Origin: an uncultured bacterium
GTDB lineage: Bacteria > Bacillota > Clostridia > Lachnospirales > Lachnospiraceae
Direction: 5' to 3'
Assembly (NCBI GenBank): GCA_905215775.1
Contig: CAJMRM010000008.1
Location: 3,573-67,572 of the forward strand
Length of the DNA stretch: 64,000 nucleotides
This document shows, piece after piece, positions 35,430-43,386 of the stretch. The position numbers were made by a program, and so were the translations under genes. The notes under the pieces are model-generated. The model was not told the DNA's origin. It saw nothing but the letters and a program-made list of their open reading frames with translations, and did not search any database. Each line of letters starts with the position of its first letter. The first letter of the stretch is position 1.

Positions 35430-35469
35430 AAAAAGGCGCCGCGCCCCCTAGGACAGCAGCCGCAGCGCC
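35430..35469 (-). terminator. hairpin plus T-run after the tube gene (probable partial terminator)
   Basis: Read on the minus strand, GGCGCTGCG (35469-35461) pairs with CGCGGCGCC (35443-35435), nine pairs including one G-T, and is followed at once by TTTTT. It lies 13 nt after the tube stop codon and before the chaperone gene. As the downstream genes have no other visible promoter, I infer an incomplete terminator that keeps sheath and tube mRNA in excess over baseplate mRNA. Confidence 0.6.
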
Positions 35470-35481
35470 CATTTCCTCCGT

Positions 35482-35910
35482 TTATGATACTCTGGTCATG
35501 CCCTCATGCACGATCTCCAGGGTCTCAATGGCAATTTCTGAAGAAGTTGCATTGAAGTCCGGAGCCGTATATTTTGTCGGCCAGGCGTTGATGATCTGCC
35601 AGGAGGCAGCCGGCGCCTGGGTCTCATTTAACAGGGTGATGGTCAGAGTCTTTCTCTCGATCTCACCGTTGATCCCTGTGGTGATCCAGTCATACAGGAC
35701 TCTGGAATCCGTCACGCCCTGTTTCAAGGTGATATTCCCATATTTTTTCAGTCCCGGGATCTTCATGGGCGTTTCTGCCGTCATATCCCCCTCGCGGTAC
35801 TCGATGGGCTCGATGGTGGCGTCGAAACCGGTCACCTCGGAAAAGCCTCCGGCCTCCAGCCCGTCGATCTCAACCTTATATCTGAATTTTGCCTGTGGAT
35901 ATCCTGCCAT
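35482..35910 (-). CDS. inner tail tube protein (gp19-like, Afp1/Pvc1)
   Basis: A 142-residue protein of the T4 gp19-like tube family: KFRYKVEIDGLEAGGFSEVTG at the start, EYREGDMTAETPMKIPGLKKYGNITLKQGVT in the middle, and NATSSEIAIETLEIVHEGM at the end, all diagnostic. It stacks in hexameric rings to form the inner tube. AAAGGAGAATAAGAC precedes the ATG. One main tube gene is present. Confidence 0.95.
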   Translation of the reverse strand: MAGYPQAKFRYKVEIDGLEAGGFSEVTGFDATIEPIEYREGDMTAETPMKIPGLKKYGNITLKQGVTDSRVLYDWITTGINGEIERKTLTITLLNETQAPAASWQIINAWPTKYTAPDFNATSSEIAIETLEIVHEGMTRVS

Positions 35911-35997
35911 GTCTTATTCTCCTTTACTCTGTATTTTATCGCCCGGAACCGGATCCCCCGGAAGCTCTCCAGGAATTCCAGGGGAATTCTCCGGCTC

Positions 35998-37728
35998 TTA
36001 TTCTGCGTCAGCGGTCTTCTGGGAAATGCGGAAGATCACAAACTCTGCCGGCTTCACGGGCGCCACGCCGATCACGCAGATCAGACGGCCGTTATCGATG
36101 TCGTCCTGGCTCATGGTATCGCGGCCGATGTTCACAAAGAACGCCTCTTCCGGCGTGCCTCCGGCCAGGGAACCATTTCTCCATAGGTTATTTAAAAATA
36201 CGCTGATGGTCCTCTGAACGCGTACCCAGAGCACCTCATCGTTGGGCTCGAATACAGCCCAGCTGGTATTGGCCTTGATGGATTCCTCAATGAAGATAAA
36301 CAGACGGCGTACATTGACGTACTTCCAGCTTGCGTTGCTGCTGGCCGTTCTGGCTCCCCATACGCGGATTCCCTGTCCCGGGAACGACCGGATCAGGTTG
36401 ATCCCCTTGGGGTTTAAAATATCCTGTTCACCGGTATTAAACTGGCAGTCCAGGCCCACACAGCCTCTGACTACCTCATTGGCCGGAGCCTTATGTACGC
36501 CCCTTGTATTATCGCTTCTGGCGTAAATACCAAGAATGGACCCGGACGGCGGGATCGCAATGTTCTTCTTATCCAGCGGGTCAAATACCGTCAGCCACGG
36601 ATGATACAGGGCTGCGTAATTACTGTCGAAAATATCTCTGTGAGCGATCAGATCCTGAACCTTTCTGGCGTCTCTGGGGATATCCAGAACTGCAAAACGG
36701 CTTCCCAGCTTCTCACAGTGTGCCACCAGCATCAGCTGTACGTTGGGATCCGTAACGCCCGGTACCGCCATCAGTGAAACCATATCGTTGTCCAGGAAGG
36801 ACTGGATTCCCGTACGCTTTCCTGCGCCGTAATCCTCACCGATGAAGTCTGCCGCCGTAATGGCCGAAACACTGCCGTTGCTGCCGCCGGAAAGAGAGAT
36901 CGACGCCACAGCCTTTCCCTCTCCTGCCAGCTGGATAAAGGGCGGCTCCATGCCCTCCTGGGTGCCCATATACTGGACGTTCACCAGATCTGATTTTGCC
37001 ATCTTCTTCTCAACGAAGCTGGGAGCCTGGATATTGAAGGATAAGTTGTCGTAAACCTCCACAATATCGTTATAGCTGATCTCCAGGCTGAATTCACAGG
37101 TGGTGATCACCTTTGTGGGAAGCAGTCCCTTATCGACCACCGTATCGTCAAAATCCTCTTCCAGGGTCAGGATATTATCCTGGCTCTTTACAACCTTATT
37201 ATAAACGGTCTTTGTCTGGTCTGTATAGGCGATCACATCTCCCGGATTAAAGCCGGCGCCGTTCTTTACAACGTAGCGCTTTCCCGCCCCCGTCTCCAGG
37301 ATCTCCAGGATCTGGGTCTTCGCTTTATTGGCCGGACCTGCCACCACACGGATATCGTCTCCCCAGACTCCGGGGTTTTTGGCGGACAGCTTCAGCACCG
37401 GAGCTTCCTTTGTGGGAACAAAGCCCTCGGAGCAGGAGGCATTTTTAGGAGCCACACGGGATACGAAGCATCTGGAACCTCCGTTTAAGAAAAACTGGTC
37501 CACAGCGTATGCCAGGAAGCGGTATTCTCCAAACTCATTTTCAGACAGATATCCGCCGTAGATCCGCTTAAAATCCGCCGGATTCGTTACAAGCTGGGGA
37601 ACGCCCTCTGCCGGCCCCCGCTCTGCCAGACCGATAAAACCGGCGGTGCTGGTGCTGACACCTTCCATTGGTTTTGCGCCTGATTCAAATTCCTCCACAT
37701 AAACACCAGGTGATAAATACTCTGCCAT
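35998..37728 (-). CDS. contractile tail sheath protein
   Basis: This sheath subunit has 576 residues from the chosen start. MAEYLSPGVYVEEFESG is the conserved gp18-like start and GVSTSTAGFIGLAERGP follows; the C-terminal domain has the polymerisation core (RIWGARTASSN-type GIRVWGARTASSN, then FEPNDEVLWVRVQRTISVFLNNLWRNG). The frame is open to 37812, but the sheath family starts at MAEYLSPG and GGAAGGAT lies before the ATG at 37728. Only one sheath gene is present, whereas Afp/PVC have two or three. First gene of the long operon. Confidence 0.95.
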   Translation of the reverse strand: MAEYLSPGVYVEEFESGAKPMEGVSTSTAGFIGLAERGPAEGVPQLVTNPADFKRIYGGYLSENEFGEYRFLAYAVDQFFLNGGSRCFVSRVAPKNASCSEGFVPTKEAPVLKLSAKNPGVWGDDIRVVAGPANKAKTQILEILETGAGKRYVVKNGAGFNPGDVIAYTDQTKTVYNKVVKSQDNILTLEEDFDDTVVDKGLLPTKVITTCEFSLEISYNDIVEVYDNLSFNIQAPSFVEKKMAKSDLVNVQYMGTQEGMEPPFIQLAGEGKAVASISLSGGSNGSVSAITAADFIGEDYGAGKRTGIQSFLDNDMVSLMAVPGVTDPNVQLMLVAHCEKLGSRFAVLDIPRDARKVQDLIAHRDIFDSNYAALYHPWLTVFDPLDKKNIAIPPSGSILGIYARSDNTRGVHKAPANEVVRGCVGLDCQFNTGEQDILNPKGINLIRSFPGQGIRVWGARTASSNASWKYVNVRRLFIFIEESIKANTSWAVFEPNDEVLWVRVQRTISVFLNNLWRNGSLAGGTPEEAFFVNIGRDTMSQDDIDNGRLICVIGVAPVKPAEFVIFRISQKTADAE

Positions 37729-37875
37729 ATCCTTCCAGCCCCGGCTCAGAACGCGGGACTGGTTCCTCCTTTCCTGATCCATATTGTTCTGCACAAATGT
37801 CAGATTTGCCACAGACGTTCTTCTGTTAATTTTAGTTCTTTTCTATATGCAAATCTATATACATTTCTGCGTGTT
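37729..37875 (-). promoter_or_regulatory. leader / probable promoter region of the injection-system operon
   Basis: This 147-bp gap separates the regulator stop from the sheath start. It is AT-rich around 37820-37870 and contains TTGAAA on the minus strand (37882-37877 side) with poorly spaced TATA-like elements, so no convincing sigma-A promoter can be named; an activator-dependent promoter would fit. A perfect AAAGGAGG at about 37765-37772 has no start codon at the right distance and may be a standby ribosome site. Confidence 0.35.
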
Positions 37876-40689
37876 TCAACTTTTTCTGACATTTTTCACA
37901 AGTTCTTTATACGTCTGTGTAACGCTCTCCGGGATCTCCTCCATATCCTTTTTCAGTATGGAGCCGATCCTCTTATAAGCCCTGTGCAGCTTCTCCATGC
38001 TTCCCTGGTCCCCGCACGCCATCAGCAGGCCGGCCTGGGCCTGCTCCATATACGGCGAAAGCTCCAGGGCTTTCTGGAACGCCAGGGCCGCTGTCTCCGG
38101 CTTTCCCTCCCTCCGGTACTCTTCTCCAAGATACGCCAGGCCCCTGGCAAACCATATCTCATAAAAGTTCCGCCTTTCCAAAGCCCATGCGCTTCCCTTT
38201 CTGGACAGGAAAGGGGAGGAGGCGAACCGGAACAGGCTTGCCTGCATGGACCGGATCCGCTCTGCATCCTTTGCCATAGCCGCCGCCACAAGGTCCTCTC
38301 CCCGGGACAGCTCTGTATACACCCTTCCCGGATTCAGGGAATATTTTTTTCCGGCATAGACCAGAAGATCCCCCAGCCCCCATGGAGCCAGGCTCCTCCT
38401 TATGCTGGAAAGCAGATTATGGAAGGAGGCGACCTCATTGGCCGGAAGCCGGTCCGTATCCCAGAGCGTCTCTAAAAGCTCCTCCCGGGTAAAGCCCCTG
38501 GAGCCGTTTAAGGCCAGAAACGCCATACATTCCCTGACCTTTCTGCTCCTCCACCGAACCTCCTCCCCCGTCTCCAGGATCAGCGTCCGAAAGCTGCCGA
38601 AGCAGACGACGAACAGGCTGTATTCTCCCTCAGAGCCTTCATAGCCGCGTTCCCTGGCTAACATCAGGCGGTACAGCATCTCCCGGATCCTCTCTGGAAA
38701 AATATCCGGATCCATACGCAGACGCCGGGCCTGTCTGAATACCAGATCCAGATCCTTAAGGGCCGCCTTATGATCTGCCGTCCCCAGATTCCGAAGGCCG
38801 GTAAAGATAAAGGCTGTCAGAGCGCTGAAGGAGCCCGCCGAATTTTTCTTTAAGATCCCGGCCAGCTCCAGCTCCCTTCCATATTCATCCTCTGAAGCTC
38901 TGCCGGTATCCAGAAATCTCTCCAGTCCCATTAGGATCTGCCGGGCCGCCAGAATATCCCAGGCTTCCGGACATCCGGCCGGCGCCGGAACGCGTTCCGC
39001 ATCTATTTCCTGCCGCTTCTCTCCTGCGGATAGCGCCCGGCAGACCTCCTCCGCCTTTCGTCTGACGCCGGTTTCCTTCAGTGCCGCCGGATCCCCATAG
39101 CTCTCACCGGCCTCCGCCAGCTTTCCCGCCAGTCCTCTGGCTTCTCTTAAAGCGCCGCAGAAAATAAGACATTTCAGCCTGGCATATTCCAGAAGGAGCT
39201 CTTCCTTCCCAAAAGGCGGGACCCCGGCGGCGGCTTTCTCCGCTTCCCGAAGCGCCTCCCGGCCCTTTCCCTCCTCCAGCATCCACTCCAGCTTTCGGAT
39301 CATAAGCTCCGCATATGCATTCTTCCTTCCGGCGGCCTCTGCCCTTTTCATGCCCTGGTCCAGAGCTTCAAAGGCCCTCCTGTCTTCTCCCACTGCCTTC
39401 CGGCAAAGAGCCGCTGTGAGAAAGGCGCCCGGCGTTATATTTTCCTTCCCGGCCTCCATGGAATCCATAAGACCGATCCACTTTCTCATCCGGTCATGGT
39501 CTCCCGCCTCAAGAAGAGAACGTCTCTCCCTTTCTGCCGCCTCAGAAAACAGCGCCCCGCTGCGGGCCCGGACGGCGTATTCCGCCGCCAGGTCTCCACG
39601 CTCCGCATCCAGATAATACCGGGCTGCCAAAGCACACCGCCGCCGGCGCTCCCCTTCATCCATCCGTTCCGTCAGACGGTTTCTGAACACCCGGGGAATA
39701 TGGCCCGACCGCTCTGCCGCTCCGGGATCCTGGATCAGCAGCCCCAGAGAAAATGCCTCTTCCAGAAGCTCCCTCCCGTTTTCCGTCTCTGCCGCCGCGC
39801 AGCAGACGCCGCAGGAGAGCCTGTCCAGCACCGAGGTCTTTTCCAGAAAGCCTTCCAGCTCCTTAGGAAGCCCCGGGATCACCTCCCAGTCAATGAGATC
39901 ATAAATTCCGGACCAGCGGCAGAGCTCCTCCACAGGGGCATCGGGCAGAAATCCTTCCTTCTCCTTCAGATATCTGTAAAGCAGGAATGTCCCTGCCGGC
40001 CAGCCTTCCAGGAAACCGCCGATCCGGGCTGCCAGGCTCTCTTCCTCCCTGTCCGGCGCCAGACCATCGAAAATACGGGCTGTTTCCTCTGCTGAAAAAG
40101 CCAGATCTCCGCAGGAAAGGACCATGGCCTTGCCAGCTGTCAGAAATCTCAGGGTAAATTCCGGGATCCGTCCCCGGGTAGAAATGAAGATCCTCATGCC
40201 CTGGGGAAGCTCTCCTATTAAGCCAGAAAGGATCAGGAGTACCGGCCTGGCCCCAAGGGTCTGGAAATCATCCAGCATCAGCATAAGCTTTCTCCCATTC
40301 AGGGCCTTCGTCAGGGAATACGCCAGCTCTCTCCCCAGCCTCTGATAAAAGTCATCCTCTTCCCAAAAGGTCTCCGGCCCCTGTCTCCGGCGGACCTCCT
40401 CCGGGCTCCAGGAAAATTCCGGCACCGCCGTTTCCAGTGAGGCGGTCAGAGTTTCCAGAAAGGCGGTATCCACATTATCGTCTCCATCCAGGCGGTACCA
40501 GGCGCTGGGTGCTTCAGAGCTCCCGGCGCACAGCCCCATCAGAGCCGTTTTTCCATAACCGGAAGGCGCGCATAGGATTGTCAGCTTTTTATCCGAGCGG
40601 CTGAGCCTCTGTACCAGCTCTTCCCTGGGAATAAAATATTCTGCCGCTTTCGGTTTTATGATCTTTGCGTTCCTTCGGATCCACTTCAT
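37876..40689 (-). CDS. MalT/SARP-type transcriptional regulator with BTAD domain
   Basis: This 937-residue regulator has an N-terminal STAND/MalT-like NTPase (Walker A CAPSGYGKTAL near residue 40, Walker B LMLMLDDFQ near 140), a long helical repeat region, and at about residues 695-790 an OmpR-like winged helix (FGSFRTLILETGEEVRWRSRKVRECMAFLALN type) followed by a bacterial transcriptional activator domain of TPR helices (RNFYEIWFARGLAYLGEEY). SARP-type proteins activate single gene clusters. It lies directly upstream of the sheath gene on the same strand, with its own sigma-A promoter, so it is the likely cluster activator responding to a small-molecule or protein signal. Confidence 0.8.
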   Translation of the reverse strand: MKWIRRNAKIIKPKAAEYFIPREELVQRLSRSDKKLTILCAPSGYGKTALMGLCAGSSEAPSAWYRLDGDDNVDTAFLETLTASLETAVPEFSWSPEEVRRRQGPETFWEEDDFYQRLGRELAYSLTKALNGRKLMLMLDDFQTLGARPVLLILSGLIGELPQGMRIFISTRGRIPEFTLRFLTAGKAMVLSCGDLAFSAEETARIFDGLAPDREEESLAARIGGFLEGWPAGTFLLYRYLKEKEGFLPDAPVEELCRWSGIYDLIDWEVIPGLPKELEGFLEKTSVLDRLSCGVCCAAAETENGRELLEEAFSLGLLIQDPGAAERSGHIPRVFRNRLTERMDEGERRRRCALAARYYLDAERGDLAAEYAVRARSGALFSEAAERERRSLLEAGDHDRMRKWIGLMDSMEAGKENITPGAFLTAALCRKAVGEDRRAFEALDQGMKRAEAAGRKNAYAELMIRKLEWMLEEGKGREALREAEKAAAGVPPFGKEELLLEYARLKCLIFCGALREARGLAGKLAEAGESYGDPAALKETGVRRKAEEVCRALSAGEKRQEIDAERVPAPAGCPEAWDILAARQILMGLERFLDTGRASEDEYGRELELAGILKKNSAGSFSALTAFIFTGLRNLGTADHKAALKDLDLVFRQARRLRMDPDIFPERIREMLYRLMLARERGYEGSEGEYSLFVVCFGSFRTLILETGEEVRWRSRKVRECMAFLALNGSRGFTREELLETLWDTDRLPANEVASFHNLLSSIRRSLAPWGLGDLLVYAGKKYSLNPGRVYTELSRGEDLVAAAMAKDAERIRSMQASLFRFASSPFLSRKGSAWALERRNFYEIWFARGLAYLGEEYRREGKPETAALAFQKALELSPYMEQAQAGLLMACGDQGSMEKLHRAYKRIGSILKKDMEEIPESVTQTYKELVKNVRKS

Positions 40690-40726
40690 TTTCTATTTAT
40701 TTCCCCAAATTTCTACAATTTGCTTT

Positions 40727-40755
40727 ATCTTACATCCTTGCCAGAATGTTGTCAA
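40727..40755 (-). promoter_or_regulatory. sigma-A promoter of the SARP-like regulator
   Basis: Minus strand TTGACA (40755-40750), 17-nt spacer, TAAGAT (40732-40727). The transcript would start about 30 nt before the ATG at 40689. Confidence 0.65.
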
Positions 40756-40828
40756 TAGAGTGGGCTCCAATGATATGTTTTCATGCCCGAACCATGTATA
40801 CGCCCCTGTCCCAGCACTCCTTCCCTCA

Positions 40829-40860
40829 TAAAAAGCCTCCGGCTGGGGCGGCCGGAGGCT
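40829..40860 (-). terminator. rho-independent terminator of the sugar-acid operon
   Basis: AGCCTCCGGC and GCCGGAGGCT form a 10-bp stem with a 7-nt loop; on the minus strand it is followed by TTTT. It lies 43 nt after the SAF-dehydrogenase stop and insulates the regulator gene. Confidence 0.85.
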
Positions 40861-40902
40861 CATATAAAATATGGGTATATATAATAGGAGGTTTTTATTG
40901 TT

Positions 40903-42270
40903 TTATAATTTCAGTCCTTCTGCATACAGCCGGTACGTTTCCAGGCCGGACAGGTCCACATCCTCCAGAGTCACCGGAACTCCCGCCTTCACATCACGCA
41001 GGAGAACGGCTCCGTTTAAAAGATAAAACGGCGCGGCGCTGCCCACCGCCTTCCTCTCCAGAAGCTCCGGCGTCAGGCCGTCGATCTCATGGTGATGGCC
41101 ATGGACCGCAAGGACCGTCCCTGCCAGGATATCTCTCTGGGCCACGCCGGCAAGTACCGATACCTGGCGGCATTCGCTGTGGGTGCCGATCCCCATGAGA
41201 TCTCCCTCCAGGATGGAGACCGGAGTTTCCAGCCCCATATAGTGGTAGGGATGGTAAATACAGCAGTATTTTCCATTGCGGCTCATCACATGGCCCTTGC
41301 CCTTTAAGATCTCCCACATTTTTTCATTCTCGCAGCGGACAATGATGAATTCGCCGCCGCAGAAGCTGGCCTCATCCTTTTCCCGGAGGTTGTAGAACAC
41401 ATCCACAACCCCGGTCTGGTCCAGGATCCCGCCGTCCTCTCTGGGGATGAAGATATTGGCCAGCTCGCTGACCCTGGCCATGGGATAGCTTAAGAACGGG
41501 GAGGCCGGAACCAGGCCGGTGATGTTGGATACCAGGTTCATCTCGCAAAGATCTGCAGAGATCACCTCCGCATATCTGCCCAGCAGCTTTTTCCGGGCCT
41601 CCAGGGTTTCCGTTCCTTCATAATGCCAGCAATCCAGGAGCTCCGGAAGCTTTTCCGGCTCGCTGTTTCCGTCCAGGTACTGGAAGATGCCGGTTTCCCT
41701 GTCCCAGACCATATCGTATTCACTGGATTTTCCTGCGGCCACCACCTCAAGTCCCAAAAGCTTTGCCCAGGAGTACAGATCCAGAAGGTTTCTCGGCTGG
41801 TCTCCGTTTACCAGGGCATACACCGCATGGTTTTCCTCCGCAGTCTGGTTCAGCAAAGGCCCGCAGACGCTGTCCGTTTCCTTGGAGACCATATACACAT
41901 TGATCCCCTTTCTTAACGCCCTTAAGGCCGCGTCAGCGCTCACCGCCGTGTTTCCAGTACATTCCACCAGCGCCGTGATCCCGCATTCCGTCACCAGACG
42001 GTAATCGTCCACGATCAGGACCGCATTTTCCGGAGCACTTTCTATGGCCTCCTGGTTCCCGCACACAACGATCCTCGTCTCATCATAGCCGATCTCCTTC
42101 AGCACGGACAGGCACTCGTCCGTATGTCTGGAGCAGATGACCCGCAGCTCCAGATGGGCCACTGTGGGGATCTGGGCCAGCAGTGTATATCCGTACCCCT
42201 TTGTGGCTCCCACCACGCCGACCCGGGAGATTTTTCCTGATTTATCATTGAGAAGATTTGTATAATCCAT
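40903..42270 (-). CDS. NAD(P)-dependent oxidoreductase with C-terminal SAF domain (homoserine-dehydrogenase-like)
   Basis: This 455-residue protein has an N-terminal Rossmann motif (VGVVGATKGYG), a homoserine-dehydrogenase-like middle (ALVECTGNTAVSADAALRALRKGINVYMVSKE) and a C-terminal SAF-like segment (LLNGAVLLRDVKAGVPVTLEDV). It matches the predicted homoserine dehydrogenases with SAF domain that often occur in carbohydrate-acid operons rather than in amino-acid synthesis. The substrate is not known; oxidation or epimerisation of a C4 sugar acid is inferred from neighbours. It is the last gene of the permease operon, 18 nt after the MDR dehydrogenase gene, and is followed by a strong terminator. 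Confidence 0.7.
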   Translation of the reverse strand: MDYTNLLNDKSGKISRVGVVGATKGYGYTLLAQIPTVAHLELRVICSRHTDECLSVLKEIGYDETRIVVCGNQEAIESAPENAVLIVDDYRLVTECGITALVECTGNTAVSADAALRALRKGINVYMVSKETDSVCGPLLNQTAEENHAVYALVNGDQPRNLLDLYSWAKLLGLEVVAAGKSSEYDMVWDRETGIFQYLDGNSEPEKLPELLDCWHYEGTETLEARKKLLGRYAEVISADLCEMNLVSNITGLVPASPFLSYPMARVSELANIFIPREDGGILDQTGVVDVFYNLREKDEASFCGGEFIIVRCENEKMWEILKGKGHVMSRNGKYCCIYHPYHYMGLETPVSILEGDLMGIGTHSECRQVSVLAGVAQRDILAGTVLAVHGHHHEIDGLTPELLERKAVGSAAPFYLLNGAVLLRDVKAGVPVTLEDVDLSGLETYRLYAEGLKL

Positions 42271-42288
42271 ATGTTCTGCTCCTTTTCT

Positions 42289-43278
42289 TTATGGACGGAA
42301 TACGATCTTGATCGCCGCATCGTCCTTATCTGCCAGATCAAAGCCGGCCCGGATGTCGTCCAGCCGGAATTCATTGGTGATCAGCGGACGGATCTTCACA
42401 CTGCCCTGGATAATGGGCCGCAGGGTATCGGGAACCCATACGTACCGTTCCTGCCAGGTATGATGGACCAGACAGGTATTCACGAATTCCAGGCCGTCAT
42501 CATGCCACCGGCTGATATTCAAATTCACCGGGGTGGTCACCCAGCTGTAAAACACAAACTTTCCATTGTGGCGGATCATGGCGCTGGCCGCATTGAAGGA
42601 CTCTGCCGTTCCGGCAGCCTCCACCACCACGTCGGCTCCTCTTCCGCCGGTCAGTGCCTTTACCCGGGCCACCGGATCCTCCTCCCTGGAGTTGATGACA
42701 ACGTCGGCTCCCAGGGACTTTGCCAGATCCAGCTTTCCATCCAGCACATCCACCACGATCACCTGGTAAGCCCCCTTCAGCCGGGAGCACTGGGCAATGA
42801 TCTGGCCCGCAAAGCCGCCTCCCATGACCACCACCGTATCGCCCAGCTGGACGCCGGTATGAAGTCCGGAGAACATGGCACAGGCCGTGGGCTCTCCCAA
42901 GGCCGCAATATCCATATCTAACCCCTCGGGCACCGGCTGCAGCTGGAAGCTTTTGGCCTTAAAATAGTCTGCGAAGTTATTGTTCCATCCAAAGGCCATG
43001 ACCTGGTCTCCTACCTTGTAATCGCTGACGCGGCTTCCCACAGCCACCACCGTGCCGCCGCTCTCGTGGCCTAAGAGGAAGGGAAATTCCGGCGGCTGGC
43101 GGAATTCTGCCGTCTGGGGCGGAAGGAAGCCCCGGTAGAAGCTTTTATCGGATCCGCAGATTCCCATCATATGATTTTTTACAATGATGTCCTCTTCTCC
43201 GCATTCCAGCTCCCGCTGGATCAGTTCAATGTCATATGCCTTATTTAGTCTGGCGGCTCTTGTGATAAATTTTTCCAT
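42289..43278 (-). CDS. short MDR-family (zinc-type) alcohol/polyol dehydrogenase
   Basis: This 329-residue MDR protein has catalytic zinc ligands in GICGSDK and GHESGG, and the cofactor motif VVVMGGGFAGQII. The four-cysteine structural-zinc lobe found in most family members is missing: after VGDQVMAFGW the chain goes directly to NNNFADYF. Expected reaction is NAD(P)-linked oxidation of a hydroxyl in a polyol or sugar acid. It sits between the GntP permease and the SAF dehydrogenase and so probably supplies the oxidation step before phosphorylation by the divergent OtnK-type enzyme. AAGGAAATTAAA precedes the ATG. Confidence 0.8.
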   Translation of the reverse strand: MEKFITRAARLNKAYDIELIQRELECGEEDIIVKNHMMGICGSDKSFYRGFLPPQTAEFRQPPEFPFLLGHESGGTVVAVGSRVSDYKVGDQVMAFGWNNNFADYFKAKSFQLQPVPEGLDMDIAALGEPTACAMFSGLHTGVQLGDTVVVMGGGFAGQIIAQCSRLKGAYQVIVVDVLDGKLDLAKSLGADVVINSREEDPVARVKALTGGRGADVVVEAAGTAESFNAASAMIRHNGKFVFYSWVTTPVNLNISRWHDDGLEFVNTCLVHHTWQERYVWVPDTLRPIIQGSVKIRPLITNEFRLDDIRAGFDLADKDDAAIKIVFRP

Positions 43279-43386
43279 TTTAATTTCCTTTCTGCGGCTC
43301 CAGAGAACCGCCTTGCAATGAAAGGGGCAGGCGCCGTACCGTATGCAGACACGCGGCTGTTTCCGTACGCTCCGCCCCCGGTATGT

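Noticed and set aside
35245..35472. 75-codon minus-strand frame with GGAGGAA just before its ATG, starting inside the post-tube hairpin
   Set aside because: It overlaps the hub chaperone gene out of frame, the spacing to the ribosome site is only 3 nt, and the composition is not protein-like. A leader peptide is conceivable but unsupported.
2340..37728. Prophage or phage-like particle
   Set aside because: No capsid, portal, terminase, integrase, holin or lysin; AAA+ ATPase, Pvc16-type cap and DUF4280 tip fit a contractile injection system.
2340..37728. Type VI secretion system
   Set aside because: No TssJLM, TssK or ClpV and a single large sheath of gp18 type rather than TssB/TssC; LysM and Pvc16-like proteins point to the CIS/Afp side.
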